The notes: a model not told the origin generated them from the letters alone. A stretch of DNA of 24,194 nucleotides from Prevotella sp. UBA7594 (GCA_002490315.1 DLKG01000018.1:1-24194), one strand, 5' to 3'; shown: positions 15,795-23,851, numbered from the stretch's first letter. Numbers and translations are program-made.

Positions 15795-17096
15795 ATGAAG
15801 CATACTTTTTTTAAAAGAAGCGTTTTGCTTATGTGCGTTGTATTATGCACAATGCTGAACATCAATGCGCAAAATGGGTGGAGCAGCATCAATGTTGCTG
15901 TGACGCCAAACCATAAGGAATGGAATTATAAAGTCGGCGAGACGGCAGAGTTTAAGGTTGCCGTGCTTCGCTCGGGTACTACTATAGATAATGCTGAGGT
16001 TGACTTTGAAGCTGGTCCGGAGATGTATCCCACGGTGAAGAAAAGCAAGGTGGTTCTGAAGGACGGCACGATGAAGTGGAGCGGTTCTATGAAGCAGCCC
16101 GGTTTCTATCGTCTTAAGGTTACGGCACACATAAACGGAAAGGACTATGTGGGAACATGCACGGCTGCTTTCTCGCCAGAGAAACTCCAGCCAACAACCG
16201 TAAATCCTGACGATTTCGACGAATTCTGGCAGAAAACCCTTGCCGATGCACGCAAGACACCACTCGAGGCAAAGCGCCGTCTGCTTCCGGAGCGTTGCAC
16301 GGAGAAGGTTAATGTCTACGAGGTGAGCTTTCAGAACATACGTCATGGCAGTCGCACATACGGCATACTCTGTGTGCCGGTGAAGCCGGGCAAGTATCCG
16401 GCATTGCTGCGTGTGCCTGGCGCAGGCGTAAGACCATATCAAGGCGATGTGTGGACAGCCGAACAGGGCGCGATAACCTTGGAGATTGGCATACACGGAG
16501 TGCCGGTGACAATGCCGCAGTCGGTTTACGACGATATGTTCAACGGATGTCTTAACAACTACTGGGACTACAACATGAACAACCGCGAAGAGTGTTATTA
16601 CCGCCGCGTGTTTGTCGGTGCCGTGCGCTCAATCGACTATCTCGCGTCGCTCCCAGAGTGGAACGGAAAGTCGCTCGGCGTCACAGGTTCTTCGCAGGGC
16701 GGTATGCTCTCGCTTGTATGCGCCGCTCTCGACAAGCGTGTCACCTTCTATGGAGCCGTGCATGCCGCCATGTGCGACCACACGGCATCGCTCAAGGGCG
16801 TGGCTTGCGGCTGGCCCCACTACTTCTACTGGGACCCGAAACACATCGACCCGAAGAAGGTGGAGACATCGCGCTACTACGATGGAGTGAACTTTGCACG
16901 CCGCATCACCTGCCCTGGATGGTTCTCGTTCGGATATAACGACGATGTGGTGCCGCCGACAACAGCTTATGCCACATACAATATTGTCACTGCCCCGAAA
17001 GAGTTGCATCCCTATCAGATTACTGCACACTTCTGGGTACAGGAGCAATGGGACGAGTGGGAGGCATGGCTGCTTCGGCAAATGGGACTGAAATGA
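15795..17096 (+). CDS. CE7-type acetyl esterase, periplasmic, with N-terminal extension
   Basis: A 433-residue protein with a signal peptide (about 1-25, NINA cleavage). Residues about 27-130 form an extra N-terminal beta-sandwich-like domain, and about 135-433 the alpha/beta-hydrolase of the CE7 acetyl-xylan-esterase/cephalosporin-C-deacetylase type, which is usually about 320 residues alone. The nucleophile is Ser300 in GSSQGG, the acid is Asp383 in GYNDDVVPP (aligned with GLMDNICPP-like motifs of the family), and His412 is the likely base. The FDEFW segment near 141-145 is also typical. It is the first gene of an operon for mannobiose use, so it should remove acetyl groups from acetylated (gluco)mannan oligosaccharides rather than xylan. 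That substrate is inferred from context. Confidence 0.85.
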   Translation: MKHTFFKRSVLLMCVVLCTMLNINAQNGWSSINVAVTPNHKEWNYKVGETAEFKVAVLRSGTTIDNAEVDFEAGPEMYPTVKKSKVVLKDGTMKWSGSMKQPGFYRLKVTAHINGKDYVGTCTAAFSPEKLQPTTVNPDDFDEFWQKTLADARKTPLEAKRRLLPERCTEKVNVYEVSFQNIRHGSRTYGILCVPVKPGKYPALLRVPGAGVRPYQGDVWTAEQGAITLEIGIHGVPVTMPQSVYDDMFNGCLNNYWDYNMNNREECYYRRVFVGAVRSIDYLASLPEWNGKSLGVTGSSQGGMLSLVCAALDKRVTFYGAVHAAMCDHTASLKGVACGWPHYFYWDPKHIDPKKVETSRYYDGVNFARRITCPGWFSFGYNDDVVPPTTAYATYNIVTAPKELHPYQITAHFWVQEQWDEWEAWLLRQMGLK

Positions 17097-17153
17097 TTGG
17101 CGATTGAAGTATGACAGTTGTGTCAAAAGGATCCTAAAGTTGGCTCATCCCGA

Positions 17154-17224
17154 CCGTGATAAGCACCCACCACGGCCGTGATAAACACTTACATCGGCCG
17201 TGATAAGTACTCACCACGGCCGTG
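17154..17224 (+). repeat. 22-bp tandem repeat, three full copies and a partial fourth
   Basis: Copies start at 17154, 17176, 17198 and 17220 with CCGTGATAA (CCGTGAAAA in the last) and each full copy ends in CACGG or ATCGG. The junctions CACGGCCGTG at 17171-17180 and 17215-17224 are 10-nt palindromes; the middle junction at 17193-17202 (ATCGGCCGTG) is imperfect. The period is exactly 22 bp, about two helical turns, so all copies face one side of the DNA. It lies in the 258-nt gap between the esterase and GH26 genes, which contains no gene and no clear promoter. Confidence 0.85.
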
Positions 17225-17311
17225 AAAAGCCAACAAAAGCACAATAGGAATATAACAAACAAACCTCAAACGGATGTAGAAGGCGAAGTTTGAAGTGAAG
17301 CAACAAGTGTG

Positions 17312-17332
17312 GCGGAGGTTTTCGGCCTCCGC
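17312..17332 (+). repeat. Intercistronic hairpin before GH26
   Basis: GCGGAGG (17312-17318) pairs with CCTCCGC (17326-17332) around the loop TTTTCGG. It lies 22 nt before the GH26 start codon and is not followed by a T-run, so it is more likely an RNA processing or stability element, or a decayed repeat, than a terminator. Confidence 0.6.
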
Positions 17333-17354
17333 AGCAATATAAAGAAATAACAAT

Positions 17355-18428
17355 ATGAATAAAATTGCAACAACATTAGCGGCTCTCGCAATCGCCACTT
17401 CATCAGTGGCTGCATCGCGACAACCAGCCATTAAACTTATAAACCGTCTTGCCGCCATACAGAAGCAGGGTGTGATGATTGGTCATCAGGACGACCCGAT
17501 GTATGGCTGCTCATGGAAATGGGAAGAGGGACGTTCCGACGTGAAGGAGGTGTGCGGCGACTATCCCGCAGTGATGGGATTCGACCTCGGCGACCTTGAA
17601 CTCGGTAAGGACAAGAACCTCGACGGGGTGCCGTTCGACCGTATGCGCCGCGAAATCGTGAAGCAGCATGAGCGTGGCGGCATCGTCACCATAAGCTGGC
17701 ATCCCAACAACCCCGCGACAGGCAAGAACGCATGGGATCCCTCGGGCGATGCCGTGACAAAGATACTGCCTGGCGGCGAACTCAACAAGAAGTTCAACTC
17801 ATGGCTTACAATGGCAGTAAACTTCATCAACTCGCTGAAGACTGCCAAGGGCGAGAAGGTGCCCGTGATTTTCCGTCCGTGGCACGAGATGAGTGGCTCG
17901 TGGTTCTGGTGGGGCGAGGGCAACTGCTCTGCCGAGCAATACAAGAAACTCTACCGCTATACATATCATTATATGATGAAGCGCGGATGCACCAACATCG
18001 TGTGGGCTTACTCGCCAAATCTTGCCGACCAGAAAGAGACCGTCGAGCACTACGAGAAATATTATCCCGGCGACGATGTTGTCGACTTGCTCGGTATCGA
18101 CATCTACCAGCGCGAGCCAAAGAACGAGGAGTATCAGGGTTGGCTGCGCTCGGAACTCGACGTAGTGAAGGCGGTAGGGGAGAAGCGCAAGAAACTCATC
18201 GCCCTCACCGAGACAGGCTACAACAATGTGCCCGACACAACATGGTTCACGCAGACTCTTCTGCCCGTGCTCAAGGAGTACCCCATCTGCTACGTGCTCC
18301 TTTGGCGCAACGCCTGGGACCAGCCTACAGAGAACTACATCGCGGCTCCGGGAAAACCGTCGGAGCAGGACTTCAAACGGTTCTATGACGACGAGAAGAC
18401 GTTGTTTGTTAAGGATATAAACAAGTAA
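17355..18428 (+). CDS. GH26 beta-mannanase/mannobiohydrolase, periplasmic (ManA-like)
   Basis: A 357-residue protein with a cleavable signal peptide (about 1-20, VAA) and no lipobox, so it should be periplasmic, unlike the lipoprotein GH26 of the divergent operon. The GH26 barrel spans nearly the whole protein. The acid/base is Glu178 in FRPWHEMSG and the nucleophile Glu286 in ALTETGYN; MIGHQDD near residue 41 is a common N-terminal GH26 motif. In Bacteroides fragilis a GH26 enzyme that releases mannobiose is encoded just upstream of GH130, symporter and epimerase genes, the same order as here, so this is most likely the mannobiose-releasing enzyme. It is followed after only 32 nt by the GH130 gene. 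Confidence 0.92.
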   Translation: MNKIATTLAALAIATSSVAASRQPAIKLINRLAAIQKQGVMIGHQDDPMYGCSWKWEEGRSDVKEVCGDYPAVMGFDLGDLELGKDKNLDGVPFDRMRREIVKQHERGGIVTISWHPNNPATGKNAWDPSGDAVTKILPGGELNKKFNSWLTMAVNFINSLKTAKGEKVPVIFRPWHEMSGSWFWWGEGNCSAEQYKKLYRYTYHYMMKRGCTNIVWAYSPNLADQKETVEHYEKYYPGDDVVDLLGIDIYQREPKNEEYQGWLRSELDVVKAVGEKRKKLIALTETGYNNVPDTTWFTQTLLPVLKEYPICYVLLWRNAWDQPTENYIAAPGKPSEQDFKRFYDDEKTLFVKDINK

Positions 18429-18460
18429 ACACAGATATTAATTAACAATTTAACATAAAA

Positions 18461-19633
18461 ATGACAGATTTCGCAAAAAGAGTTGAGGCTCTCCGCGCAC
18501 ACCATGAAGAGCTTCTCACACGCAAGAACACCCCGAAGCAGTGGGGTAACGGTATATACATCAAGTATAAATATCCGATCCTCACCGCCGAGCACACTCC
18601 CCTGGAGTGGCGCTACGACTTCAACGAGAACGACAACCCTTATCTGATGCAGCGCATCATGATGAACGCTACGCTCAACTCGGGTGCCATAAAGCTCAAC
18701 GGCAAGTATCTGCTCGTTGTGCGCGTTGAGGGTGCCGACCGCAAGAGCTTCTTCGCTGTGGCAGAAAGCCCCAACGGTATCGACAACTTCCGCTTCTGGC
18801 CGGAGCCTATCACCATGCCCGACGACGTGATTCCTGCAACCAACATCTACGACATGCGACTCACTCAGCATGAGGATGGCTGGATTTACGGCATTTTCTG
18901 TGCTGAGCGCCACGACGACTCACAGCCCGGCGACCTCTCGGCAGCCACTGCCACAGCAGCCATCGCCCGCACCCACGACCTCAAGACATGGGAGCGTCTG
19001 CCCGATCTGAAGACCAAGTGCCAGCAGCGTAACGTGGTTTTGCATCCCGAGTTTGTCGACGGCAAGTATGCCCTCTACACTCGTCCGCAGGACGGCTTCA
19101 TCGATGCCGGTTCTTGTGGCGGCATTGGCTGGGCATTGGTAGACGACATGACTCACGCCGAGGTGAAAGAGGAAAAAATCATCAACGCCCGCCACTACCA
19201 CACCATCATGGAGGTGAAGAACGGCGAGGGACCTCACCCAATCAAGACTCCTAAGGGTTGGTTGCACCTGGCTCACGGCGTGCGCGGCTGCGCTTCGGGT
19301 CTGCGCTACGTGCTCTACATGTACATGACATCGCTCGAAGACCCCACAAAGGTCATCGCTCAGCCTGGCGGCTACTTCCTCGTGCCTGAGGGCGAGGAGT
19401 ATGTTGGCGACGTGATGAACGTGGCGTTTGCCAACGGATGGATTGAAGACGAGGACGGACGCGTGCTAATCTACTACGCAAGCTCCGACACACGTATGCA
19501 CGTGGCTGTATCAACTGTCGACAAACTCGTGGACTACTGCATGAACACTCCCGAGGACGGCTTCACCACTTCGGCAAGTGTGGTGACTATAAAGCGACTC
19601 ATAGAGAAGAACCGCAACACCCTCGGCAAGTAG
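18461..19633 (+). CDS. GH130 4-O-beta-mannosyl-glucose phosphorylase
   Basis: A 390-residue cytosolic protein without a signal peptide, the same length as the characterised mannosyl-glucose phosphorylase of B. fragilis (GH130 subfamily 1). The catalytic proton donor of that enzyme is Asp131, and here Asp131 lies in the matching NIYDMRLT segment. Other family segments are NENDNPYL (55-62), the Arg/His-rich phosphate-binding region with QRNVVLHPEF near 199-208, YTRPQDGF, and ARHYHTIMEVKNGEGPHPIKTP. It uses phosphate to split beta-1,4-mannosyl-glucose to alpha-mannose 1-phosphate and glucose, saving one ATP per disaccharide. The substrate is supplied by the epimerase encoded two genes downstream. 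Confidence 0.94.
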   Translation: MTDFAKRVEALRAHHEELLTRKNTPKQWGNGIYIKYKYPILTAEHTPLEWRYDFNENDNPYLMQRIMMNATLNSGAIKLNGKYLLVVRVEGADRKSFFAVAESPNGIDNFRFWPEPITMPDDVIPATNIYDMRLTQHEDGWIYGIFCAERHDDSQPGDLSAATATAAIARTHDLKTWERLPDLKTKCQQRNVVLHPEFVDGKYALYTRPQDGFIDAGSCGGIGWALVDDMTHAEVKEEKIINARHYHTIMEVKNGEGPHPIKTPKGWLHLAHGVRGCASGLRYVLYMYMTSLEDPTKVIAQPGGYFLVPEGEEYVGDVMNVAFANGWIEDEDGRVLIYYASSDTRMHVAVSTVDKLVDYCMNTPEDGFTTSASVVTIKRLIEKNRNTLGK

Positions 19634-19639
19634 AATAAA

Positions 19640-19672
19640 TCCGTGGCGGAGGCATCCAACCTCCGTCACGGA
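19640..19672 (+). repeat. Intercistronic hairpin after GH130
   Basis: A 13-bp stem (19640-19652 with 19660-19672, one G-T pair) closes a 7-nt loop, CATCCAA. It begins 6 nt after the stop codon and has no T-run. The inner arms CGGAGG/CCTCCG are the same as in the hairpin at 17312-17332. Confidence 0.65.
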
Positions 19673-19732
19673 TGAGTTGCTTTCAATAAGCAATATTCCC
19701 ATACGACCTAATAATAAAAGAAACTAATAACG

Positions 19733-21136
19733 ATGCTCAAACTCAAGGAAAATGTAGGCTACGGATTCGGCGACATGTCATCGTCGATGTTTTGGAAGAT
19801 ATTCGGAGCCTACCTAATGATATTCTACACCGACATCTTCGGTCTGTCAGCAGCCGCTGTCGGTGTTATGTTCGCCGTGACCCGTGTGTGGGACTCGGTG
19901 TTCGATCCTGTTGTCGGAATCATTGCCGACCGCACCGAGACGCGTTGGGGCAAGTTCCGCCCCTATCTGCTCTATCTTGCCATACCTTTCGCACTCATAG
20001 GCATACTCACGTTTCTGACCCCACCGTTTGGCGGCACAATGAAACTCGTCTATGCTTATGTCACATACACTCTTATGATGATGGTCTACAGTGCCATCAA
20101 CGTGCCATACGCGTCGCTGCTCGGCGTGATGAGCCCCAATCCTGCCGAACGCAACACACTTGCAACCTACCGCATGACGTTCGCATACATTGGCTCGTTC
20201 ATCGCACTGTTGCTGTTCTCGCCGATGGTGAAGTATTTTGGTGGTGACCGCTCTGCCGACATTATGGTTGGGTGGATGACAGCGCCGCAGTTCGGATGGT
20301 TTATGACTGTTGTTGTGGTGGCTGTGATGTGTGGTGTGCTGTTCTTCGCCTGCTTCGCGCTCACAAAAGAGCGTGTGCGCCCAATGAAGGAGGAGAAGAC
20401 ACCGCTGAAGAACGACATACGCGACCTTCTCCACAACCGTCCATGGTGGATATTGCTCGGTGCGGGCATTGCCTCGCTCGTGTTCAACTCCATACGCGAC
20501 GGAGCCACAGTCTACTATTTCAAGTATTTCGTAGACGAGACGGCTTTTGGCGACATCACGTTTCTTGGCATCCCGTTTGTCTTGAGTGGCTTGTATCTTG
20601 CCGTCGGACAGGCGGCAAACATAGTGGGTGTGTTGCTCGCAGCTCCAGTGAGCAATCGTTTCGGCAAGCGCCGCACCTTCATGTCGGCCATGCTCGTGGC
20701 AACCTTACTGTCGGTGGTGTTCTATTTCTTTGATAAGTCGCAGCTTGTTGCCATCTTCGTCTTCCAGGTTCTCATCTCGATTTGTGCCGGCAGCGTGTTC
20801 CCTCTGCTGTGGAGCATGTATGCCGACTGTGCCGACTACAGCGAACTGAAGACCGGCAACCGCGCCACCGGACTCATCTTCTCCTCATCGTCGATGAGCC
20901 AGAAGTTCGGATGGGCTATAGGCACAGCCCTCACAGGAATACTCCTCTCGGCGTTCGGTTTCGTTGCCAACGGCACGCAGACTCCTGAGACCATCAACGG
21001 CATAAAAATGTTCCTCAGCATATTGCCGGCTGCCGGAGCTTTGTTGTCTTTCGTGTTCATCATGTTCTATCCGCTTTCGGAGGACAGAATGAAGGAAATA
21101 ACAACGTCGCTTGAGGAGCGCAGAACAAATAAATAA
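19733..21136 (+). CDS. GPH-family (MelB-like) cation symporter for mannobiose
   Basis: A 467-residue membrane protein with about 12 hydrophobic segments. The signature RVWDSVFDPVVGIIADRTET followed by RWGKFRP near residues 51-77 is that of the glycoside-pentoside-hexuronide:cation symporters; Asp54 and Asp58 match the cation-site aspartates Asp55 and Asp59 of E. coli MelB. It lies between the GH130 and epimerase genes, as in B. fragilis, and should carry mannobiose or short manno-oligosaccharides from periplasm to cytoplasm. The coupling ion cannot be told from the sequence. Hairpins sit directly before (19640-19672) and after (21142-21165) the gene. Confidence 0.93.
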   Translation: MLKLKENVGYGFGDMSSSMFWKIFGAYLMIFYTDIFGLSAAAVGVMFAVTRVWDSVFDPVVGIIADRTETRWGKFRPYLLYLAIPFALIGILTFLTPPFGGTMKLVYAYVTYTLMMMVYSAINVPYASLLGVMSPNPAERNTLATYRMTFAYIGSFIALLLFSPMVKYFGGDRSADIMVGWMTAPQFGWFMTVVVVAVMCGVLFFACFALTKERVRPMKEEKTPLKNDIRDLLHNRPWWILLGAGIASLVFNSIRDGATVYYFKYFVDETAFGDITFLGIPFVLSGLYLAVGQAANIVGVLLAAPVSNRFGKRRTFMSAMLVATLLSVVFYFFDKSQLVAIFVFQVLISICAGSVFPLLWSMYADCADYSELKTGNRATGLIFSSSSMSQKFGWAIGTALTGILLSAFGFVANGTQTPETINGIKMFLSILPAAGALLSFVFIMFYPLSEDRMKEITTSLEERRTNK

Positions 21137-21141
21137 ACGGG

Positions 21142-21165
21142 GGTGTCGAGTTCCTGCTCGACACC
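21142..21165 (+). repeat. Intercistronic hairpin before the epimerase gene
   Basis: GGTGTCGAG (21142-21150) and CTCGACACC (21157-21165) form a perfect 9-bp stem with the loop TTCCTG. It begins 5 nt after the symporter stop codon and ends 14 nt before the epimerase ATG. There is no T-run, so readthrough into the epimerase gene is expected. Confidence 0.65.
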
Positions 21166-21179
21166 TCCCAGTAAATAAA

Positions 21180-22373
21180 ATGATTATGAAAACAATGAAA
21201 CAGGAGATGCGCGAGTGTCTCACCGACAATATTCTGCGTTTCTGGCTCGACCGCATGGTCGACCGCGAGCGTGGAGGTTTTTACGGACGTATCGACGGCA
21301 ACGGCCGTCTTGTGGCTGACGCAGAGAAGGGTGCCATACTCAATGCCCGAATACTTTGGGCTTTCTCGGCTGCCTATCGCGTGCTGGGCGACAAGGAATA
21401 TCTTGCTGCAGCAGAGCGTGCCAAGGACTACATCCTCAACCACTTCGTCGACCATGAGTATGGCGGCGTGTACTGGAGCCTTAATGCCGACGGCACACCG
21501 AAGGACACGAAGAAGCAGTCGTATGCCATAGGTTTCACTATTTACGGCATGTCTGAGTTTGCCCGCGCCACGGGCGACAAGGAGGCTCTCGATGGTGCCC
21601 TCGCTTTATATGAGAGTATCGAGGCTCATGCCTTCGACTCCAAGAACAACGGCTACATCGAGGCTCTCACGCGCGACTGGCAACCTATTGCCGACATGCG
21701 ACTCTCCGACAAGGACGAGAATGGTTCGCGCACGATGAATACTCACCTCCACATCATCGAGCCTTACACCAATCTCTACCGCGTGGCTCCGTCGGCAGAA
21801 CTCAAGGAGCGTCTGGTCAATCTTCTGCACATCTTCACCGACCGCCTGCTCAACAAGCAGACCAATCATCTCGACCTCTTCTTCAACGACGAGTGGCAGG
21901 GCCGACGCAACATCCAGAGCTTCGGCCACGACATCGAGGCTTCGTGGCTTCTGCATGAGACGGCTCTCGTGCTCGGCGACAATGACGTGCTTGCATGGAT
22001 TGAGCCTATAGTGAAGGATATAGCCCAGGCTGCCGACGAGGGACTGCTGCCCGACGGCTCGATGATATGCGAGCGTTGGATGGACACTGGCAAGACCGAT
22101 AGCTCGCTTCAGTGGTGGGTGCAGTGTGAGAATGTCATTGGCCATGTGAATCTGTGGCAATACTTCGGCAATAAGGAGAATCTTGCGATAGCCGAGAATT
22201 GCTGGGACTACATCAAGACGCATCTTGTGGACAAAGCCGACGGCGAGTGGTACTGGTCGATAAACGAGGACGGTACTGTCAATCTCACTGACGACAAGGC
22301 CGGTTTCTGGAAGTGTCCTTATCATAATACACGCATGTGTCTGGAAATAATGGAACGCGAGTTTGCTGAATAA
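21180..22373 (+). CDS. Mannobiose/cellobiose 2-epimerase (AGE superfamily)
   Basis: A 397-residue cytosolic protein when started at the ATG at 21180; a longer frame from 21111 would overlap the symporter gene and include the hairpin, so it is rejected. The (alpha/alpha)6-barrel of the N-acylglucosamine 2-epimerase superfamily covers the whole protein. Residues matching the active site of cellobiose 2-epimerases are Arg57 (NARILW), His189/His191 (NTHLHIIEPY), His250 (GHDIEASWLL), Trp312-Trp313 (QWWVQCENV) and His382 (CPYHNTRMC). It turns the reducing mannose of beta-1,4-mannobiose into glucose, giving the substrate of the GH130 enzyme. It is the last gene of the plus operon and is followed by a terminator. 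Context favours mannobiose over cellobiose. Confidence 0.93.
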   Translation: MIMKTMKQEMRECLTDNILRFWLDRMVDRERGGFYGRIDGNGRLVADAEKGAILNARILWAFSAAYRVLGDKEYLAAAERAKDYILNHFVDHEYGGVYWSLNADGTPKDTKKQSYAIGFTIYGMSEFARATGDKEALDGALALYESIEAHAFDSKNNGYIEALTRDWQPIADMRLSDKDENGSRTMNTHLHIIEPYTNLYRVAPSAELKERLVNLLHIFTDRLLNKQTNHLDLFFNDEWQGRRNIQSFGHDIEASWLLHETALVLGDNDVLAWIEPIVKDIAQAADEGLLPDGSMICERWMDTGKTDSSLQWWVQCENVIGHVNLWQYFGNKENLAIAENCWDYIKTHLVDKADGEWYWSINEDGTVNLTDDKAGFWKCPYHNTRMCLEIMEREFAE

Positions 22374-22397
22374 GCGCCGCTTGCTTTTTTGTATAAT

Positions 22398-22450
22398 ACA
22401 ACCACTACATTTCTGTCGATTTATGGGCAGCGGCGTAGTGGTTGTTTTTT
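22398..22450 (+). terminator. Terminator of the plus operon
   Basis: ACAACCACTAC (22398-22408) pairs with GTAGTGGTTGT (22435-22445), and a T-run continues to 22450, with another at 22454-22459. The loop is long (26 nt). CGCCGC at 22375-22380 could instead pair with GCGGCG at 22430-22435, a competing fold. Confidence 0.7.
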
Positions 22451-22484
22451 GTATTTTTTAGTGCTAAATTTCTATACAAAACTC

Positions 22485-22516
22485 TTTGCCATTTTCAAAT
22501 TTTTCTCGTATCTTTG
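22485..22516 (+). promoter_or_regulatory. Promoter of the SPFH-protein gene
   Basis: TTTG (22485-22488), a 20-bp spacer and TATCTTTG (22509-22516) make a complete Bacteroidetes promoter. It separates the following genes from the mannan locus. The leader is about 45 nt. Confidence 0.65.
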
Positions 22517-22566
22517 CGATACCATAATGATATCACTAACGAATTGTTGAACAACTATTAAAACTT

Positions 22567-23550
22567 ATGATTATGGAGAACAAGGAATTTGCATTTAAAG
22601 GAATGACAATCAGCGGTTTCATGATGCTTTTTGTCAATCTGCTGCTTACTGTTGTGGGTGTGGCAATGATTGTAATGGGTATATTCCAAGACCAGTTCGA
22701 TGTCTTGGCAGGCACTTTGATAGGCATTGGTTTCGTTGTGCTTGTTGTCACATTCTTCTTTTGGGCTGGTTTTGTGATGCTTGAGCCGGGTGAGGCACGT
22801 GTGATGATGTTCTTCGGAAAATACCGTGGCACTTTCACTAAGGTTGGCTATTCTTGGGTCAATCCGTTCATCAACACCAAGAAGCTGTCGCTCCGCGCGC
22901 GCAATCTCGATGCCGAGCCGATAAAGGTGAACGACAAGCAGGGCAACCCGATAATGATTGGACTCGTGCTTGTGTGGAAGCTGAAGGACACCTACAAGGC
23001 AATGTTCGAGATCGACTCGCAGACAATGGCGCAGAGCGGTCCGACGCAGCAGGACGGCTTGCCGGTTGGCACAAGCGTGTCGAACGTGATGCTTGCCTTC
23101 GAGAATTTCGTGAAGACACAGAGCGACGCCGCCCTTCGACAGGTGGCTGGACTCTATTCCTACGACAACAACGAGTCGGACGTGAAGGAACTCACCCTGC
23201 GCGACGATGCCGACGAGATAAACAAGCAGCTTGAGGCAAAGCTCGACGAACGGCTGAGCATGGCTGGCATAGAGGTGGTTGAGGCCCGCATCAACTATCT
23301 TGCCTATGCGCCGGAGATAGCTGCAGTGATGCTGCGCCGCCAGCAGGCCGACGCCATTATCTCTGCCCGCGAGAAGATTGTTGAGGGTGCAGTGTCGATG
23401 GTGAAGATGGCTCTCGACAAACTCAGTTCCGAGGAGATCGTTGAGCTCGACGACGATAAGAAAGCGGCAATGGTGAGCAACCTGCTCGTCGTGCTCTGCG
23501 GCGACGACTCGGCACAGCCGGTTGTAAATGCCGGAACGTTAAACCACTAA
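22567..23550 (+). CDS. SPFH/band-7 (stomatin/prohibitin-like) membrane protein
   Basis: A 327-residue protein. Two hydrophobic segments (about residues 14-40 and 49-71) form a membrane hairpin, followed at about 73-260 by the SPFH domain (MLEPGEARVMMFFGKYRG, then WVNPFINTKKLSLRARNLD). The C-terminal part contains the expected coiled-coil-like stretch AVMLRRQQADAIISAREKIVEGAV near 258-281. SPFH proteins assemble into large rings in membranes and organise membrane domains or proteases; the specific role here is unknown. The start could also be the ATG at 22573. The gene is followed after 4 nt by a small Arc-like gene, so the two are cotranscribed. It has its own promoter and no visible link to mannan use. 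Confidence 0.9.
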   Translation: MIMENKEFAFKGMTISGFMMLFVNLLLTVVGVAMIVMGIFQDQFDVLAGTLIGIGFVVLVVTFFFWAGFVMLEPGEARVMMFFGKYRGTFTKVGYSWVNPFINTKKLSLRARNLDAEPIKVNDKQGNPIMIGLVLVWKLKDTYKAMFEIDSQTMAQSGPTQQDGLPVGTSVSNVMLAFENFVKTQSDAALRQVAGLYSYDNNESDVKELTLRDDADEINKQLEAKLDERLSMAGIEVVEARINYLAYAPEIAAVMLRRQQADAIISAREKIVEGAVSMVKMALDKLSSEEIVELDDDKKAAMVSNLLVVLCGDDSAQPVVNAGTLNH

Positions 23551-23554
23551 GCAT

Positions 23555-23776
23555 ATGGCAAAGAGAGAGACAGGCACTAAGAGTTTCGTTCTTCGCGTGG
23601 ATGCCGACACTATGGATGTCATTGAGGCGTGGGCTGCCGACGAGTTCCGCAGCATAAACGGGCAACTTCAGTGGATCATTGCCGAGGCTCTGCGCAAGAA
23701 CGGGAGGATGCCGAAAAAACGTAAACGTAAAGACGATGATTATGATAGGAAAAATGATAAGCCGGATGGTGAATAG
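23555..23776 (+). CDS. Arc-like ribbon-helix-helix small DNA-binding protein
   Basis: A 73-residue protein. TKSFVLRVDADTMDVIEAWAADEFRSINGQLQWIIAEALRK (given here in outline: strand at about 9-15, helix 18-28, helix 33-47) has the spacing of Arc/MetJ-type ribbon-helix-helix dimers, and the SINGQLQWII segment matches the Arc family. A very basic tail follows (PKKRKRK), then an acidic, hydrophilic end. It starts 4 nt after the SPFH gene. Small Arc-like genes directly after SPFH genes are familiar in Bacteroidetes, but the function of the pair is not established to my knowledge. Its end overlaps a short frame beginning at 23742. Confidence 0.8.
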   Translation: MAKRETGTKSFVLRVDADTMDVIEAWAADEFRSINGQLQWIIAEALRKNGRMPKKRKRKDDDYDRKNDKPDGE

Positions 23777-23851
23777 TCTTGGCAGTGAGGAGTTGAAGCT
23801 TATTGGCTGCAGCTGCTTGGAGGTGTCAACTCGGGGCTTGCTGTTTACTAT

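Noticed and set aside
17154..17224. CRISPR array from the regular repeat
   Set aside because: The 22-bp units are contiguous without spacers of constant length, only three and a half copies, and no cas genes are present.
21111..21179. Upstream ATG extending the epimerase by 23 residues
   Set aside because: The extension overlaps the end of the symporter gene and translates the intercistronic hairpin; family proteins begin near MKQEMRE.
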